This document shows, in pieces, positions 17,060 to 25,977 of a stretch of 43,851 bases of DNA. Source of the stretch: Candidatus Rariloculus versatilis (GTDB lineage Bacteria > Pseudomonadota > Gammaproteobacteria > Steroidobacterales > Rariloculaceae); the NCBI GenBank assembly GCA_028278665.1, contig JAQAJI010000036.1:3246-47096 (forward strand), read 5' to 3'. Under the pieces are notes generated by a model. It made no database searches, was not told the DNA's origin, and saw only the letters and a list, made by a program, of their open reading frames with translations. Position 1 is the stretch's first letter, and each line of letters starts with the position of its first letter. A program made the position numbers and the translations under genes.

Positions 17060-18010
17060 ATGAAGAGACTTGCCGTCATCGACGACTACGAGAACGCGGC
17101 GCTCGGGTCCGCTGACTGGGCCACCATCGGGGACGACGTCGAGATCAGCGTCTTTGACGATCACCTGGCGGACGAGGACACTGTCGCAGAACGCCTCGAA
17201 CCGTTCGAGATCGTCACGATGATGCGCGAGCGCACGCCGTTTCCGCGATCTCTGCTCGCCAGGCTCCCGAATCTCGAACTCCTCAACACTACGGGCATGC
17301 GCAACGCCTCGATCGATCTGGAAGCGGCGCGCGATAGCGGCATCGTCGTCACCGGGACGCCGATCCTGCCCTACCCCGCGGCCGAGCACGCCTGGGCGCT
17401 CATTATTGCGCTCGCCAAGCGCGTACCCGAGGACGATCGAATCATGCGCGAAGGACGCTGGGGAGAAGGCCTCGGCGTCGGCCTGAACGGCAAGACGCTC
17501 GGCGTTGTCGGTCTCGGCAGGCTCGGCCCGCAGGTCGCGGGAATCGGTCAGGCGTTCGGCATGAATGTCGTGGCCTGGAGCCTCAACCTGACGCAGGCGC
17601 GCTGCGAGGAGTTCGCGGTCACGCTCGTGTCGCGGGAGGAGCTTTTCGCCACGTCCGACTTCGTCACGGTGCACCTCACGCTCGGCGACCGCAGCCGCGG
17701 CCTGATCGGCGCGGCCGACTTCGCACGCATGAAATCCACGGCCTATTTCATCAACACGAGCCGCGGTCCGATCGTCCAGGAAACAGCCCTGCTCGACGCA
17801 CTTGAATCCGGCGGCATCGCCGGCGCCGGCCTCGACGTTTACGACATCGAACCACTTCCAGCCGACCACCCGTTGCGCGACCTTCCGAACACGGTCCTGA
17901 CGCCGCACACGGGTTACGTGACGAAGGAAAACTACGAGCTCTTTTTCACGACGACCGTCGCCAACATTCGTGCCTGGCTCGACGGCGAACCCGTAAACGT
18001 CCTGACCTGA
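17060..18010 (+). CDS. D-2-hydroxyacid dehydrogenase family protein
   Basis: A 316-residue NAD(P)-dependent oxidoreductase of the D-isomer-specific 2-hydroxyacid dehydrogenase family. The nucleotide-binding domain has LGVVGLGRLGPQVAGIGQAFGM. The catalytic triad is visible: Arg in INTSRGPIVQE, Glu in LDVYDIEPLP and His in VLTPHTGYVT. The N-terminal substrate domain includes NTTGMRNASIDLEAA and TPILPYPAAEHAWALI. The ATG at 17060 gives a clean MKRLAVIDDYENAA start. Substrate cannot be read (phosphoglycerate, glyoxylate and others are possible). It ends with a hairpin at 18061 that may stop transcription. Confidence 0.9.
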   Translation: MKRLAVIDDYENAALGSADWATIGDDVEISVFDDHLADEDTVAERLEPFEIVTMMRERTPFPRSLLARLPNLELLNTTGMRNASIDLEAARDSGIVVTGTPILPYPAAEHAWALIIALAKRVPEDDRIMREGRWGEGLGVGLNGKTLGVVGLGRLGPQVAGIGQAFGMNVVAWSLNLTQARCEEFAVTLVSREELFATSDFVTVHLTLGDRSRGLIGAADFARMKSTAYFINTSRGPIVQETALLDALESGGIAGAGLDVYDIEPLPADHPLRDLPNTVLTPHTGYVTKENYELFFTTTVANIRAWLDGEPVNVLT

Positions 18011-18060
18011 CCCGCACGGCCGTACCGGCCAGCAGCCTGAGGAACTCCGCCGCCGGCCGG

Positions 18061-18091
18061 GGAGGTCGGATTCGAACATCCGGCCGCCTCC
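18061..18091 (+). terminator. Hairpin downstream of the dehydrogenase gene
   Basis: GGAGG (18061-18065), then CGGAT-tcgaac-ATCCG (18067-18082), then CCTCC (18087-18091) form a two-part stem 51 bases after the stop codon, followed by a short T-containing stretch (TTGT). It could be a weak intrinsic terminator. The T-loop-like TTCGAAC is coincidental, since no tRNA can be folded. Confidence 0.4.
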
Positions 18092-18161
18092 TTGTAGGCT
18101 CTGAGAAGCGATCGTTGTAGACTCCGCCGGACGCACTTCGGCACACGCGACGAGCGAGACA

Positions 18162-18569
18162 ATGGCATTACAGAAACTCGACCACGTAACCGTAAATACC
18201 GACGACCTGGAAAAGACCAGAGATTTCTACTGCAACGTGCTCGGCATGAACGACGGTTACCGCCCGGAACTCGGATTCGAGGGGGCGTGGTTCTACGTCG
18301 GCGACACGCCCTGCATTCATGTGTGCGAGTGGGAATCGTACACGGTTTGGGCCGAAGCGCAGAGTCTCCCGCACTCGAACCGCGCGGCCGGCACCGGGTC
18401 GCTGGACCATGTCGCGTTCAATGCGGAGGACTACGACGGTGCCGTCGCAAGGCTCGAAGCGAGCGGACATCAGTTCAGCCGCAACTTCGTACGTGACATT
18501 TCGCTCCGGCAACTCTTCGTCAGGGATCCAAACGGCGTTTGCGTCGAACTGAACTTCCGCGGCGACTGA
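18162..18569 (+). CDS. VOC family (glyoxalase/dioxygenase fold) protein
   Basis: A 135-residue single vicinal-oxygen-chelate unit pair: MALQKLDHVTVNTDDLEKTRDFYCNVLGM, then SLDHVAFNAEDYDGAVARLEASG, RQLFVRDPNGVCVELNF. Metal ligands typical of the fold are His8 in LDHV, His in SLDHVAF and the terminal Glu in VELNF. Members include glyoxalases, extradiol dioxygenases, epimerases and resistance proteins; the sequence does not distinguish them. The propionyl-CoA synthetase-like gene follows on the same strand 144 bases later, but the protein lacks the look of a methylmalonyl-CoA epimerase. Confidence 0.85.
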   Translation: MALQKLDHVTVNTDDLEKTRDFYCNVLGMNDGYRPELGFEGAWFYVGDTPCIHVCEWESYTVWAEAQSLPHSNRAAGTGSLDHVAFNAEDYDGAVARLEASGHQFSRNFVRDISLRQLFVRDPNGVCVELNFRGD

Positions 18570-18713
18570 CCTTGGCACGGAGGGATTTCCCGGGGGGCAC
18601 TCTGCCTGACAGCAGTCGAACTGCAGGGTGATTGACCGCGATGCTCTGCGGCAGAACTTCCAGATGCAGCGTTGAATGGCGCGTGGCTTCAGCCCCGCGC
18701 TGACAGATGATCG

Positions 18714-20609
18714 ATGCCCGACGCCTACACACAAGCCTGCGAACGTTCACTGACCGATCCTGAAGGCTTCTGGGCCGAGGCCGCGAGCGGCGTCGACTGG
18801 ATTGAACCCTGGGAACGCGTCCTCGACGATTCGAACGCGCCGTTGTACCGCTGGTTTGCCGGCGGACAACTCAACAGCTGTTACAACTGCCTGGACCGGC
18901 ACGTGGAACGCGGCCGCGCGGAGCAGCCTGCGCTGATCTACGAAAGCGTCATGGCCGAGGGGTCACGTACCTGCAGCTACGCGGAGCTGCGCGATCTCAC
19001 GGCAAGGTTCGCAGGCGCGCTTGCGCGAGCGGGCGTCGCGAAGGGCGACCGCGTCATCATATACATGCCGATGGTGCCGGAAACCGTCGTCGCGATGCTG
19101 GCCTGCGCGCGTCTGGGCGCCGTGCATTCGGTCGTCTTCGGCGGCTTTGCGGCCGCCGAGCTTGCCACGCGCATCGACGACGCGAAGCCGCGCGCCATCG
19201 TGTCCGCAAGCTGCGGTCTCGAACCCGGGCGCGTCGTGGCCTACAAGCCGCTGCTCGATGCCGCAATCGACATGGCCGCGCACAAACCTTCGGCCTGCAT
19301 CATCCTGCAGCGTGCCGAGCTTGCAGCCGAACTCGGCCCGGACGACATCGACTGGAACGAGGCGATTGCGGCAGCGCAACCGCACGAGTGCGTCCCGGTC
19401 GCCGCGACCGACCCGCTCTATATCCTCTACACCTCGGGCACGACGGGGCAGCCCAAGGGCATTGTTCGCGACAACGGCGGCCACGCGGTCGCGCTCAACT
19501 GGTCCATGCAGGCGATCTACGGCATCGAGGCGGGGGATGTCTATTGGGCCGCATCCGACGTCGGCTGGGTCGTCGGTCACTCCTACATCGTCTATGCGCC
19601 GCTGCTCAAGGGCGCAACGACGCTGCTCTTCGAGGGCAAGCCCGTCGGGACACCCGATGCAGGAACGTTCTGGCGTATCGTCGAGCGGCACCGCGTCAAG
19701 GTCATGTTCACGGCGCCGACGGCGCTGCGCGCGATACGCCGCGACGACCCGGAAGGCCGGTCCATAGCGGCGCACGACACAAGTTCGCTGGAAGCCCTGT
19801 TTCTGGCCGGCGAGCGCAGCGATCCGGAAACCTTGAAATGGGCGGGCGCCCAGCTTGGCATACCCGTCATCGATCACTGGTGGCAGACGGAAACCGGCTG
19901 GGCAATCACCGCCAATCCACTCGGACTGGGCCTCTTCCCGATCCGCCCGGGATCGGCCAACAAGCCCGTCCCGGGCTGGGACGTGCGCGTGCTCGACGAC
20001 GACGGCAAGCCCGCGGCGGCGGACCGCATCGGCGCGATCGCCTGCAAGCTGCCTTTGCCGCCCGGAACGCTGCCCACGCTCTGGAATGCCGACAGGCGTT
20101 TCAGGGAAGCCTATCTGTCGCGATTCCCCGGCTACTACACGACAGGGGACGCAGGCTACATCGATGCCGAGGGCTACGTGCACGTACTCACGCGCACCGA
20201 CGATGTCATCAACGTCGCGGGGCACAGGCTGTCAACCGGAGCGATCGAGGAAGTTCTGGCCTCGCATCCGGACATCGCCGAGTGCGCCGTGACGGGTATC
20301 GGCGACGCCATCAAGGGTCAGGTACCGCTCGGCTTTCTGTGCCGGAAATCCGGTCACGATCGCCCGGAAACCGACATCGTCCCGGAGGTCGTCGCGCTGG
20401 TCCGCGAACGTATTGGACCCGTCGCCGCGTTCAAGCAGGCCGTCGTCGTGGAGCGGCTGCCGAAGACGCGTTCCGGGAAGATCCTGCGCGGCACGCTGCG
20501 CGCCATGGCCGACGGCAGGGAATACCCGACCCCGGCCACGATCGACGATCCGGCGATCCTCGACGAGATCGCCGAAGTCCTGCGCGAGCACGGCTTTCCG
20601 GTACCGTGA
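18714..20609 (+). CDS. prpE: Propionyl-CoA/acetyl-CoA synthetase-type acyl-CoA ligase
   Basis: A 631-residue AMP-forming acyl-CoA synthetase, near the usual length for PrpE (~630). Motifs in order: NSCYNCLDRHVE (typical of PrpE/Acs), VAMLACARLGAVHSVVFGGF, the P-loop ILYTSGTTGQPKGIVRDNGG (about residue 240), DHWWQTETGW, GYYTTGDAGYIDAEGYVHVLTRTDDVINVAGHRLSTG, and the acylation-site lysine in KTRSGKILRGTLR (about 588). The phrase PKGIVRDNGGHAVAL favours PrpE over Acs. It would activate propionate (or acetate or similar short acids) with CoA and ATP. No methylcitrate-cycle genes are visible nearby. Confidence 0.9.
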   Translation: MPDAYTQACERSLTDPEGFWAEAASGVDWIEPWERVLDDSNAPLYRWFAGGQLNSCYNCLDRHVERGRAEQPALIYESVMAEGSRTCSYAELRDLTARFAGALARAGVAKGDRVIIYMPMVPETVVAMLACARLGAVHSVVFGGFAAAELATRIDDAKPRAIVSASCGLEPGRVVAYKPLLDAAIDMAAHKPSACIILQRAELAAELGPDDIDWNEAIAAAQPHECVPVAATDPLYILYTSGTTGQPKGIVRDNGGHAVALNWSMQAIYGIEAGDVYWAASDVGWVVGHSYIVYAPLLKGATTLLFEGKPVGTPDAGTFWRIVERHRVKVMFTAPTALRAIRRDDPEGRSIAAHDTSSLEALFLAGERSDPETLKWAGAQLGIPVIDHWWQTETGWAITANPLGLGLFPIRPGSANKPVPGWDVRVLDDDGKPAAADRIGAIACKLPLPPGTLPTLWNADRRFREAYLSRFPGYYTTGDAGYIDAEGYVHVLTRTDDVINVAGHRLSTGAIEEVLASHPDIAECAVTGIGDAIKGQVPLGFLCRKSGHDRPETDIVPEVVALVRERIGPVAAFKQAVVVERLPKTRSGKILRGTLRAMADGREYPTPATIDDPAILDEIAEVLREHGFPVP

Positions 20610-20744
20610 TCAAGCGGCCCGTCCGCCTGACCCGAACTCATTAGTCATTGATTTATCTTCCTTTGTGCCTGTTCCAGGCGCATGTGTCTACTTTCCCGGG
20701 CGGGAGCGGACGTATACTGACTGCGGTTCCGAACGGAGGTTGCC

Positions 20745-21632
20745 GTGAGCACGGCGACGATCAATTTCCTGCTTTGCGCTTTCCTGGCCGCGCTCGCCTT
20801 GTCGGACGGCCACGCCGCTGAACTCACGGTTGCAACCTGGAACCTCGAGCACCTGAACGACACCGTCGGCGAGGGCTGCGTGCCGAGAACGGAGTCGGAC
20901 TACGCCGAGCTTGCACGCCGGATTGCCGCGCTCGACGCGCATGTCGTCGGTTTCCAGGAAGTCGAGAACGAGGCGGCGGGGCGGCGCATCTTTCCGTCCG
21001 GCGAATGGGACATCGCCTTCTCGACCCGCCCGTCCACGGGCTCAGGTCCCCCCTGCTACAACAGGCCCGAGGCGCGGCTCAGCCACCAGGGCACGGGCTT
21101 TGCGATCAGGAGCGCACTTGCGTGGCAGCGCCACCCGGATCTCGAAGACATCGCGGCGGGAAGCCGGATCTATCGCTGGGGAACCGACATTTCCGTAAGC
21201 CTGGGCGGCCGCGAGCTCAGACTGCTGTCCGTGCATCTCGCCTCCGGCTGCTGGGGCGAGCGTGAGGATCGCAGTTCCCGGCGCAGCAGGACCTGTGCGA
21301 CGCTGCGTGAACAGTTCGATGAACTTGGCCAGTGGGTCGAGGCGCGGCGCGACGAGGACTCCACGTTCGTGATGCTCGGCGACTTCAACCGCCGCCTTGC
21401 GATTCCCGGGGACTGGGGCTGGCGCGCACTGGCGCCACGCTCGGCGCGGCTGCAGCTGCTGACAGGCGAAATCGACACGCAGTGCGACCCGGATTTCTCC
21501 GAATTCGTCGATCACCTGATCGCAAACCCTGCCGCGTCGCGGCTGCTCGTCCCAGGGTCCATCAGGGAACTGCCCCGGGAGACGCCGCACCCGGATCACT
21601 GCGCGGTCGCGGCCACTTTCCTGCTTGAATAG
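20745..21632 (+). CDS. Secreted endonuclease/exonuclease/phosphatase-fold protein
   Basis: A 295-residue exported protein. The GTG at 20745 follows CGGAGG and starts a signal peptide, MSTATINFLLCAFLAALALSDGHA. The DNase I-like fold shows its metal and catalytic elements in order: TVATWNLEHLND, DAHVVGFQEVEN, LRLLSVHLASGC, FVMLGDFNRRL and the final PHPDHCAVAATF. Six cysteines in the mature part (GEGCVP, PPCYN, SGCW, TCAT, QCDP, DHCA) suggest disulfides and an extracytoplasmic location. It could be a nuclease or a lipid/sugar phosphatase; the substrate cannot be told. Confidence 0.88.
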   Translation: MSTATINFLLCAFLAALALSDGHAAELTVATWNLEHLNDTVGEGCVPRTESDYAELARRIAALDAHVVGFQEVENEAAGRRIFPSGEWDIAFSTRPSTGSGPPCYNRPEARLSHQGTGFAIRSALAWQRHPDLEDIAAGSRIYRWGTDISVSLGGRELRLLSVHLASGCWGEREDRSSRRSRTCATLREQFDELGQWVEARRDEDSTFVMLGDFNRRLAIPGDWGWRALAPRSARLQLLTGEIDTQCDPDFSEFVDHLIANPAASRLLVPGSIRELPRETPHPDHCAVAATFLLE

Positions 21633-21896
21633 CCGAGCAGCGTCATCGTCGCCGCACGGACGGGCGTCCACGAACTCTCTATTCCGTCCCGCATCGGACC
21701 TGCCGAGACCATGCGGCACGATCCCGGCGCGAACGCGCAGCCATGAATGCTTACTTGATATGCACTGTGGGCGTGCCACGATCGCAGGTCGTCATCGAGT
21801 GGGCAGCCAACAGGCACGAGCGATCTCAAGCTCTCCATACTCAACCGCACCACCGCGTCGAGTAGAATCGCAGCGAACAAGCACGAGAGAAAATCG

Positions 21897-23510
21897 ATGT
21901 CACGAATCCACACCACGCTCCCCTGCGCAGTACTCCTGCTCGCCGGCGCACAAGCCTCAGCCCAGGACTTCCCGCCCGGTTATCTCGATCCGGAACCAAT
22001 ACTGAGCGCCGCCGAACAAGCCATCGGCGCAAGCAATCTCCAGTGCGTGACGGTCGCCGGCGAAGCGTATTCGGGCGCCGTCGGCCAGCAGCGCCTCAAC
22101 GACAAGAACGTCGACTGGCCGCGCGGTGAGCCGCTGGAGAACTACTCGCGGACGATGCACTGGGACGCCGGCACGATGATCGAGACCTTCGACCGCACGC
22201 CCGGAGCGAACCCCGCCTCGTGGAAGTACGGTGTCGGCTGGTTGAGCGGCACGCCGACGCAACGCAACACGCGTCAGCACTTCTACGTCATGGGCGACCA
22301 CGCCTGGCACCAGGACGGCGAGGATGCCCTGCCGGTTGCGGCACCTCCCGAAGATGCCGAAATCTGGCAGCTTGACATGTGGCTCAACCCGCACGGCTTT
22401 CTCAAGGCCGCCCGCCTGCCGGGCGCGAACCCCGTCGCAAGCTGGCGCTGGGAACTCGGCGAGATGGGGCGCGACGGACCGACGACGAAGCCGGAGCGCG
22501 TCAGGATTGTCTCGATCACGATGTTCGGCAAGTACCGCGTCGATGCGACGGTCAACAGCGAGAATCTGCTGCAGCGTATCCACACCTGGGTCGGCGATCC
22601 GGTGCTCGGCGACATGAACTACGAGCACGAATTCTTCAACGACGAGTACGCGGATCTCGGCAACGGCATCCGCTTTCCGACCCGCTGGCACAGCCACCAG
22701 GGCTGGGACGACAACTACCAGGCGCAGAGCGTCAACGCCGGTCACAATTCCTTCGGCGGCATTCTCGACGACATCACCGCGAACGGCTGCAACACGGACG
22801 TCGACGTGCCCGAGTCCGTGCTGAGCGCGGAATTTCCGGTCACCGTCGAGAGCCAGGAACTCGCCGACGGCGTGGTTCTGCTCGGCGGCTCATCGCACAA
22901 CAGCGTCGCCGTCGAGTTCGACGACTTCGTGACGGTCATAGAGGCGCCGATCGACGAGGCGCGCAGCCTCGCCGTGATCGAGACTGTCGTCGATCTGTTT
23001 CCCGGCAAGCCGATCCGTTTCGTCGTCAATACCCACCAGCATCACGACCACGTCGGCGGGCTCAGGACCTACATGCACATCGGCGCGACGATCGTGACGC
23101 ACCGTGTCAATTTTCCGTTCTACACGAACGACGTGCTCAACTATGCGCCGCGCACGATGGCCCCCGACATGGTCTCGCTGTGGCCGCCGACCGAGCTTGC
23201 GGAAGGCTACTACTACGAACTCGTGACCGAGAACTACATCATCAGCGACGGGCAGCGCAACCTGAACCTCTCCTACGTGCACCCGCTCGACCGCGTCGAG
23301 GGCATGCTCATGGCGTATTTGCCCGGCGAACGCATGGTCATCGAGGCCGACCTCTTCGATACGCACGAGGCGCAGCCCGCAGAACCGACACAGGCCAACA
23401 TGGCCCTGCTGAACCAGGTGCGGCGGCTGGGGCTCGAGGTGGACACTATCGTGCCGATCCACGGGCACCCGGCGGCGTGGTCGGAGTTCGTTGAAATCGT
23501 CGGGAACTAG
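21897..23510 (+). CDS. Secreted metallo-beta-lactamase-fold hydrolase with long N-terminal region
   Basis: A 537-residue exported protein with signal peptide MSRIHTTLPCAVLLLAGAQASA. The metallo-beta-lactamase domain occupies residues ~310-537: LADGVVLLGGSSHNSVAVEF, IETVVDLFPGKPIRFVVNTHQHHDHVGGLR (HxHxDH, about 380), YVHPLDRVEGMLMAYLPGERMVIEADLFD and VDTIVPIHGHPAAWSEF. These give the full set of zinc ligands. The first ~300 residues form an unrecognised domain rich in Trp and aromatic residues (WDAGTMIETFDRTPG, YGVGWLSGTPTQRNTRQHFYV), perhaps a lipoprotein-sorting-like beta structure. Substrate unknown. It is convergent with the PDLSG operon. Confidence 0.87.
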   Translation: MSRIHTTLPCAVLLLAGAQASAQDFPPGYLDPEPILSAAEQAIGASNLQCVTVAGEAYSGAVGQQRLNDKNVDWPRGEPLENYSRTMHWDAGTMIETFDRTPGANPASWKYGVGWLSGTPTQRNTRQHFYVMGDHAWHQDGEDALPVAAPPEDAEIWQLDMWLNPHGFLKAARLPGANPVASWRWELGEMGRDGPTTKPERVRIVSITMFGKYRVDATVNSENLLQRIHTWVGDPVLGDMNYEHEFFNDEYADLGNGIRFPTRWHSHQGWDDNYQAQSVNAGHNSFGGILDDITANGCNTDVDVPESVLSAEFPVTVESQELADGVVLLGGSSHNSVAVEFDDFVTVIEAPIDEARSLAVIETVVDLFPGKPIRFVVNTHQHHDHVGGLRTYMHIGATIVTHRVNFPFYTNDVLNYAPRTMAPDMVSLWPPTELAEGYYYELVTENYIISDGQRNLNLSYVHPLDRVEGMLMAYLPGERMVIEADLFDTHEAQPAEPTQANMALLNQVRRLGLEVDTIVPIHGHPAAWSEFVEIVGN

Positions 23511-23670
23511 CGGGACTGCGGAGCCTCGACCTCACTCCCGATCGAATCCCGGGGCAGCACCACGCTCATCGACGCTATCCGGTCGGATCACACGATCGTC
23601 GGGTTCGAGAACGCTCCTCCCGCGCTGCGTTCAACTGTGAGACCAGGCTGAAAGCTCACCGGGTCGAGAG

Positions 23671-24675
23671 CTACCGCGCAGCCTCCTCGCTTTCGCGTTC
23701 GCGCACGCGCTCGCCCGACAGAATGTTCGCCATCCCGTAGTTGCCTTCCGTGCACGCATACTCGAAGAGTACCGCGTCCATCATGGTCAATGGGTAGACG
23801 CCGCCCCACGGCTCCGCCCAGGTGTCGGGATCCACGACCGTGAACGCGTACTCGACCGTGTCGTCGTCGATCCGCGTCAAACGTTCCGTCACACGCATGT
23901 TTTCGCTCGCGCCTCGCCAAGCCGACGCGGGGTGAAATCCCGCTGTCTCGATCACGAGCGTGTCGCTCTCCCAGCGGCCGACCGACGTACCGTTGTACTG
24001 CGGCAGCAGATCGCCCGGCAGTTCGCGGCCGTCCGTCGGGATGATCCTCGGGTCGCCCATCTCACCCTGAATGAGGACGTAGCCGGGGCTCTGGAATATC
24101 TGCAGATTGCTGTTGTAACCGCGCGGCAGGATCGGTGGCAGCGTGCTCGACCAAACGATGCAGCGCTCGGTCAACGACCTGAATTCCGGGCCGTCGAACT
24201 CATGCCCGCGTCTGGCTTCGGCGCGCGCCTCGCGTCGCGCCACGGCCGACGGCAGCAGCGGCGGAATTCTGCCGTTGGCCGGCATTGTGACGATCGAGGT
24301 GCGGAGGTTCGGCGATGTCACGCCCTCGTTCTCGCTCAACGCAAAGGTGCCGAAGTCGTAATGGACATCCGCCGGCGTTCCCGGAGTCGTCTCGTCGTCT
24401 TCGTCCACCTGCTCCAGCCGCGCCTGCTCGAACGCCGCAAACTCCTCGGGCGTGAGAAACTCCTTTTCGCCGAACTCTACCGGGCGCTCGAGCGGTGCGA
24501 CGGTGAACTCGGCGTAGACGCCGGAGAGATCCGGCACGCCCCAGGACGTGCGGGGATGATCTGCCGCGGCCGGCGTCTGCGCCGCTGCGTCGGACGTCGC
24601 CGCCAGCAGCCCAGCCGTCACCGCTGCGCACGCGAAAAGCGCGGCGGTAGCGTTCAAACAGCTTTCACGTTTCAT
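23671..24675 (-). CDS. Secreted PDLSG-type protein (third gene of DUF6152 operon)
   Basis: A 334-residue exported protein with signal peptide MKRESCLNATAALFACAAVTAGLLAATSDAAAQ. After it come TSWGVPDLSGVYAEF, EKEFLTPEEFAAFEQARLEQV, ERCIVWSSTLPPILPRGYNSNLQ, VGRWESDTLVIETAGFHP, MRVTERLTRIDDDTVEYAFTVVDPDTWAEPW and LFEYACTEGNYGMANIL. It is longer than its paralogs, with an extra acidic and Ala/Arg-rich stretch. Its ATG overlaps the stop of the preceding paralog by 4 bases (ATGA), so it is translated as part of the DUF6152 operon. No catalytic site or named function can be given. Confidence 0.75.
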   Translation of the reverse strand: MKRESCLNATAALFACAAVTAGLLAATSDAAAQTPAAADHPRTSWGVPDLSGVYAEFTVAPLERPVEFGEKEFLTPEEFAAFEQARLEQVDEDDETTPGTPADVHYDFGTFALSENEGVTSPNLRTSIVTMPANGRIPPLLPSAVARREARAEARRGHEFDGPEFRSLTERCIVWSSTLPPILPRGYNSNLQIFQSPGYVLIQGEMGDPRIIPTDGRELPGDLLPQYNGTSVGRWESDTLVIETAGFHPASAWRGASENMRVTERLTRIDDDTVEYAFTVVDPDTWAEPWGGVYPLTMMDAVLFEYACTEGNYGMANILSGERVRERESEEAAR

Positions 24676-25490
24676 TGTCTTGATGTTCCTTCGGGCGGTG
24701 CAGTGCCGGGCTTGCGCAAATGCCCGTATATTCTCTCTTCCGCGAACGGTTCGCATTTGAACTCCAGCAAACGATAGTTCTCCTCGACGATGCGATAGAG
24801 CGGCATGCGAATCGTCCAGGATCGCGAAAACACCGTCGGGTCGTCGATGGTCGCTTCGTACTGGAGGTGGTTCGGCCCGACCGGCGTGTAGCGCTCCACG
24901 ATGTGGGCGTTCGCGCTCGCGTAGTTGCCCGCACGATCCAGCCATGTCTGGCCGTTCAGGCCCGTGACATCGACGACGAAAGTGTCCTCATCCCAACGAC
25001 CGTTCGACCAGCCCATCCAACTGTCGAGCGGTGCTTCACTGTCGCCGTCCACGAAAATGCGTCTGAAGCCGGTCGCAAACTGGTAAACGATGACGATGTC
25101 GCGTTCGTTCTGCACGATCTGGAACGGGTACGGCATGTACGTGGAGCGCGGCACGCCGCCCAGGTAGCAGTTCCCTTCCGGGTCCTCCGTCAGGCGTTGC
25201 GCATGACGCCGGTCCCGTTCGGCAAGCGCTTCGGGCAGATACGGAAGCCTGCCGCCTTCGACAACGCCGTGACCCGGAGGAACGGCGAACTGCGCACCAA
25301 GCTCGAGCAGCACGGGATAGTCCGCAATGTGAGATTCCAGATTCCAGTGGGCCGTACCTACTGCCTGCCAGACGCCGCTCAGGTCCGGGCGCCCGCCCGC
25401 GGTGCGTGGGAACTCGGTCAGGACCTGGGCCGTGGCGTTCGCCGCGGCGAGCAGCACCGGCAGCGCCCAGGCGATTCGTCGGATCGTCAT
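24672..25490 (-). CDS. Secreted PDLSG-type protein (second gene of DUF6152 operon)
   Basis: A 272-residue exported protein with signal peptide MTIRRIAWALPVLLAAANATAQ followed by FPRTAGGRPDLSGVWQAVGTAHWNLE. Core landmarks shared with the paralogs are GNCYLGGVPRSTYMPYPFQIVQN, GRWDEDTFVVDVTGLNG, AHIVERYTPVGPNHLQYEATIDDPTVFSRSW and RLLEFKCEPFAEE. The ATG at 25490 overlaps the DUF6152 stop by 4 bases and the stop overlaps the next gene's ATG by 4, showing a tight three-gene unit. It is likely periplasmic. Function unknown. Confidence 0.75.
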   Translation of the reverse strand: MTIRRIAWALPVLLAAANATAQVLTEFPRTAGGRPDLSGVWQAVGTAHWNLESHIADYPVLLELGAQFAVPPGHGVVEGGRLPYLPEALAERDRRHAQRLTEDPEGNCYLGGVPRSTYMPYPFQIVQNERDIVIVYQFATGFRRIFVDGDSEAPLDSWMGWSNGRWDEDTFVVDVTGLNGQTWLDRAGNYASANAHIVERYTPVGPNHLQYEATIDDPTVFSRSWTIRMPLYRIVEENYRLLEFKCEPFAEERIYGHLRKPGTAPPEGTSRQ

Positions 25491-25891
25491 TGCGCGCTCG
25501 AGTTGGGCGTTGGCGTGCCCTGAAAGAACAGCTCGCGACCGTCGGCGAATCTCATGTCGCGGCCGACCGCGCGGTTCGAACGATCGCGTGCCTGGTAACC
25601 GCGGATGACAAGCTCCGAGCCGATCGGTATCGAGTTCTTCGTGATACCACGCCGGACCAGCGCGTTCGGACTGCCGCCCTCGATCATCCAGACGACAGAC
25701 TCGCCATTCTCGTCGACGACTTCGACGTGGATCCATGAATGCGGGTTGATCAATTCGACTTTGGTCACCGTGCCCTCGAACTCGACGGGCCGGTCCACGT
25801 CGAACTCGGTCGCAAACGCATGGTGCGCACGAACCGCCGCGTTTGCCAGCGCGCTCGCGGCGAAAAGGACAATCAGCGTGGCAGGTCGCAT
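25487..25891 (-). CDS. DUF6152 family secreted protein (first gene of operon)
   Basis: A 134-residue protein: signal peptide MRPATLIVLFAASALANAAVRA, then HHAFATEFDVDRPVEFEGTV, VELINPHSWIHVEV, MIEGGSPNALVRRGI and a terminal FADGRELFFQG. This matches the DUF6152 protein at 1044-1451 (HHSF/HHAF, NPH, DGRE). The start at 25891 is preferred over an upstream in-frame ATG because GGGAGGCGG is well placed and the signal peptide begins there. A palindrome lies 12-36 bases upstream. Likely expressed with the two following PDLSG genes. Function unknown. Confidence 0.8.
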   Translation of the reverse strand: MRPATLIVLFAASALANAAVRAHHAFATEFDVDRPVEFEGTVTKVELINPHSWIHVEVVDENGESVVWMIEGGSPNALVRRGITKNSIPIGSELVIRGYQARDRSNRAVGRDMRFADGRELFFQGTPTPNSSAQ

Positions 25892-25902
25892 CGCCGCCTC
25901 CC

Positions 25903-25927
25903 TCTGTCTGGATATCATCCAAACAGA
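25903..25927. promoter_or_regulatory. Candidate operator palindrome before the DUF6152 operon
   Basis: TCTGTCTGGAT (25903-25913), spacer ATC, ATCCAAACAGA (25917-25927): 11-bp arms with one mismatch. It ends 12 bases before the start codon at 25891 and adjoins the ribosome binding site, so a bound repressor would block transcription or the RNA form could affect translation. Confidence 0.45.
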
Positions 25928-25977
25928 TAATGCCGGATTTGGGGGGCGCATTTCCACGCCGATGACTTTCCCGGCAG

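Noticed and set aside
18061-18091. Possible tRNA fragment because of a T-loop-like TTCGAAC
   Set aside because: No acceptor, D-arm or anticodon arm can be built around it; it fits better as a simple hairpin.
18963-20225. 420-codon minus-strand open frame
   Set aside because: Antisense to the acyl-CoA synthetase; composition is that of a GC-rich shadow frame.
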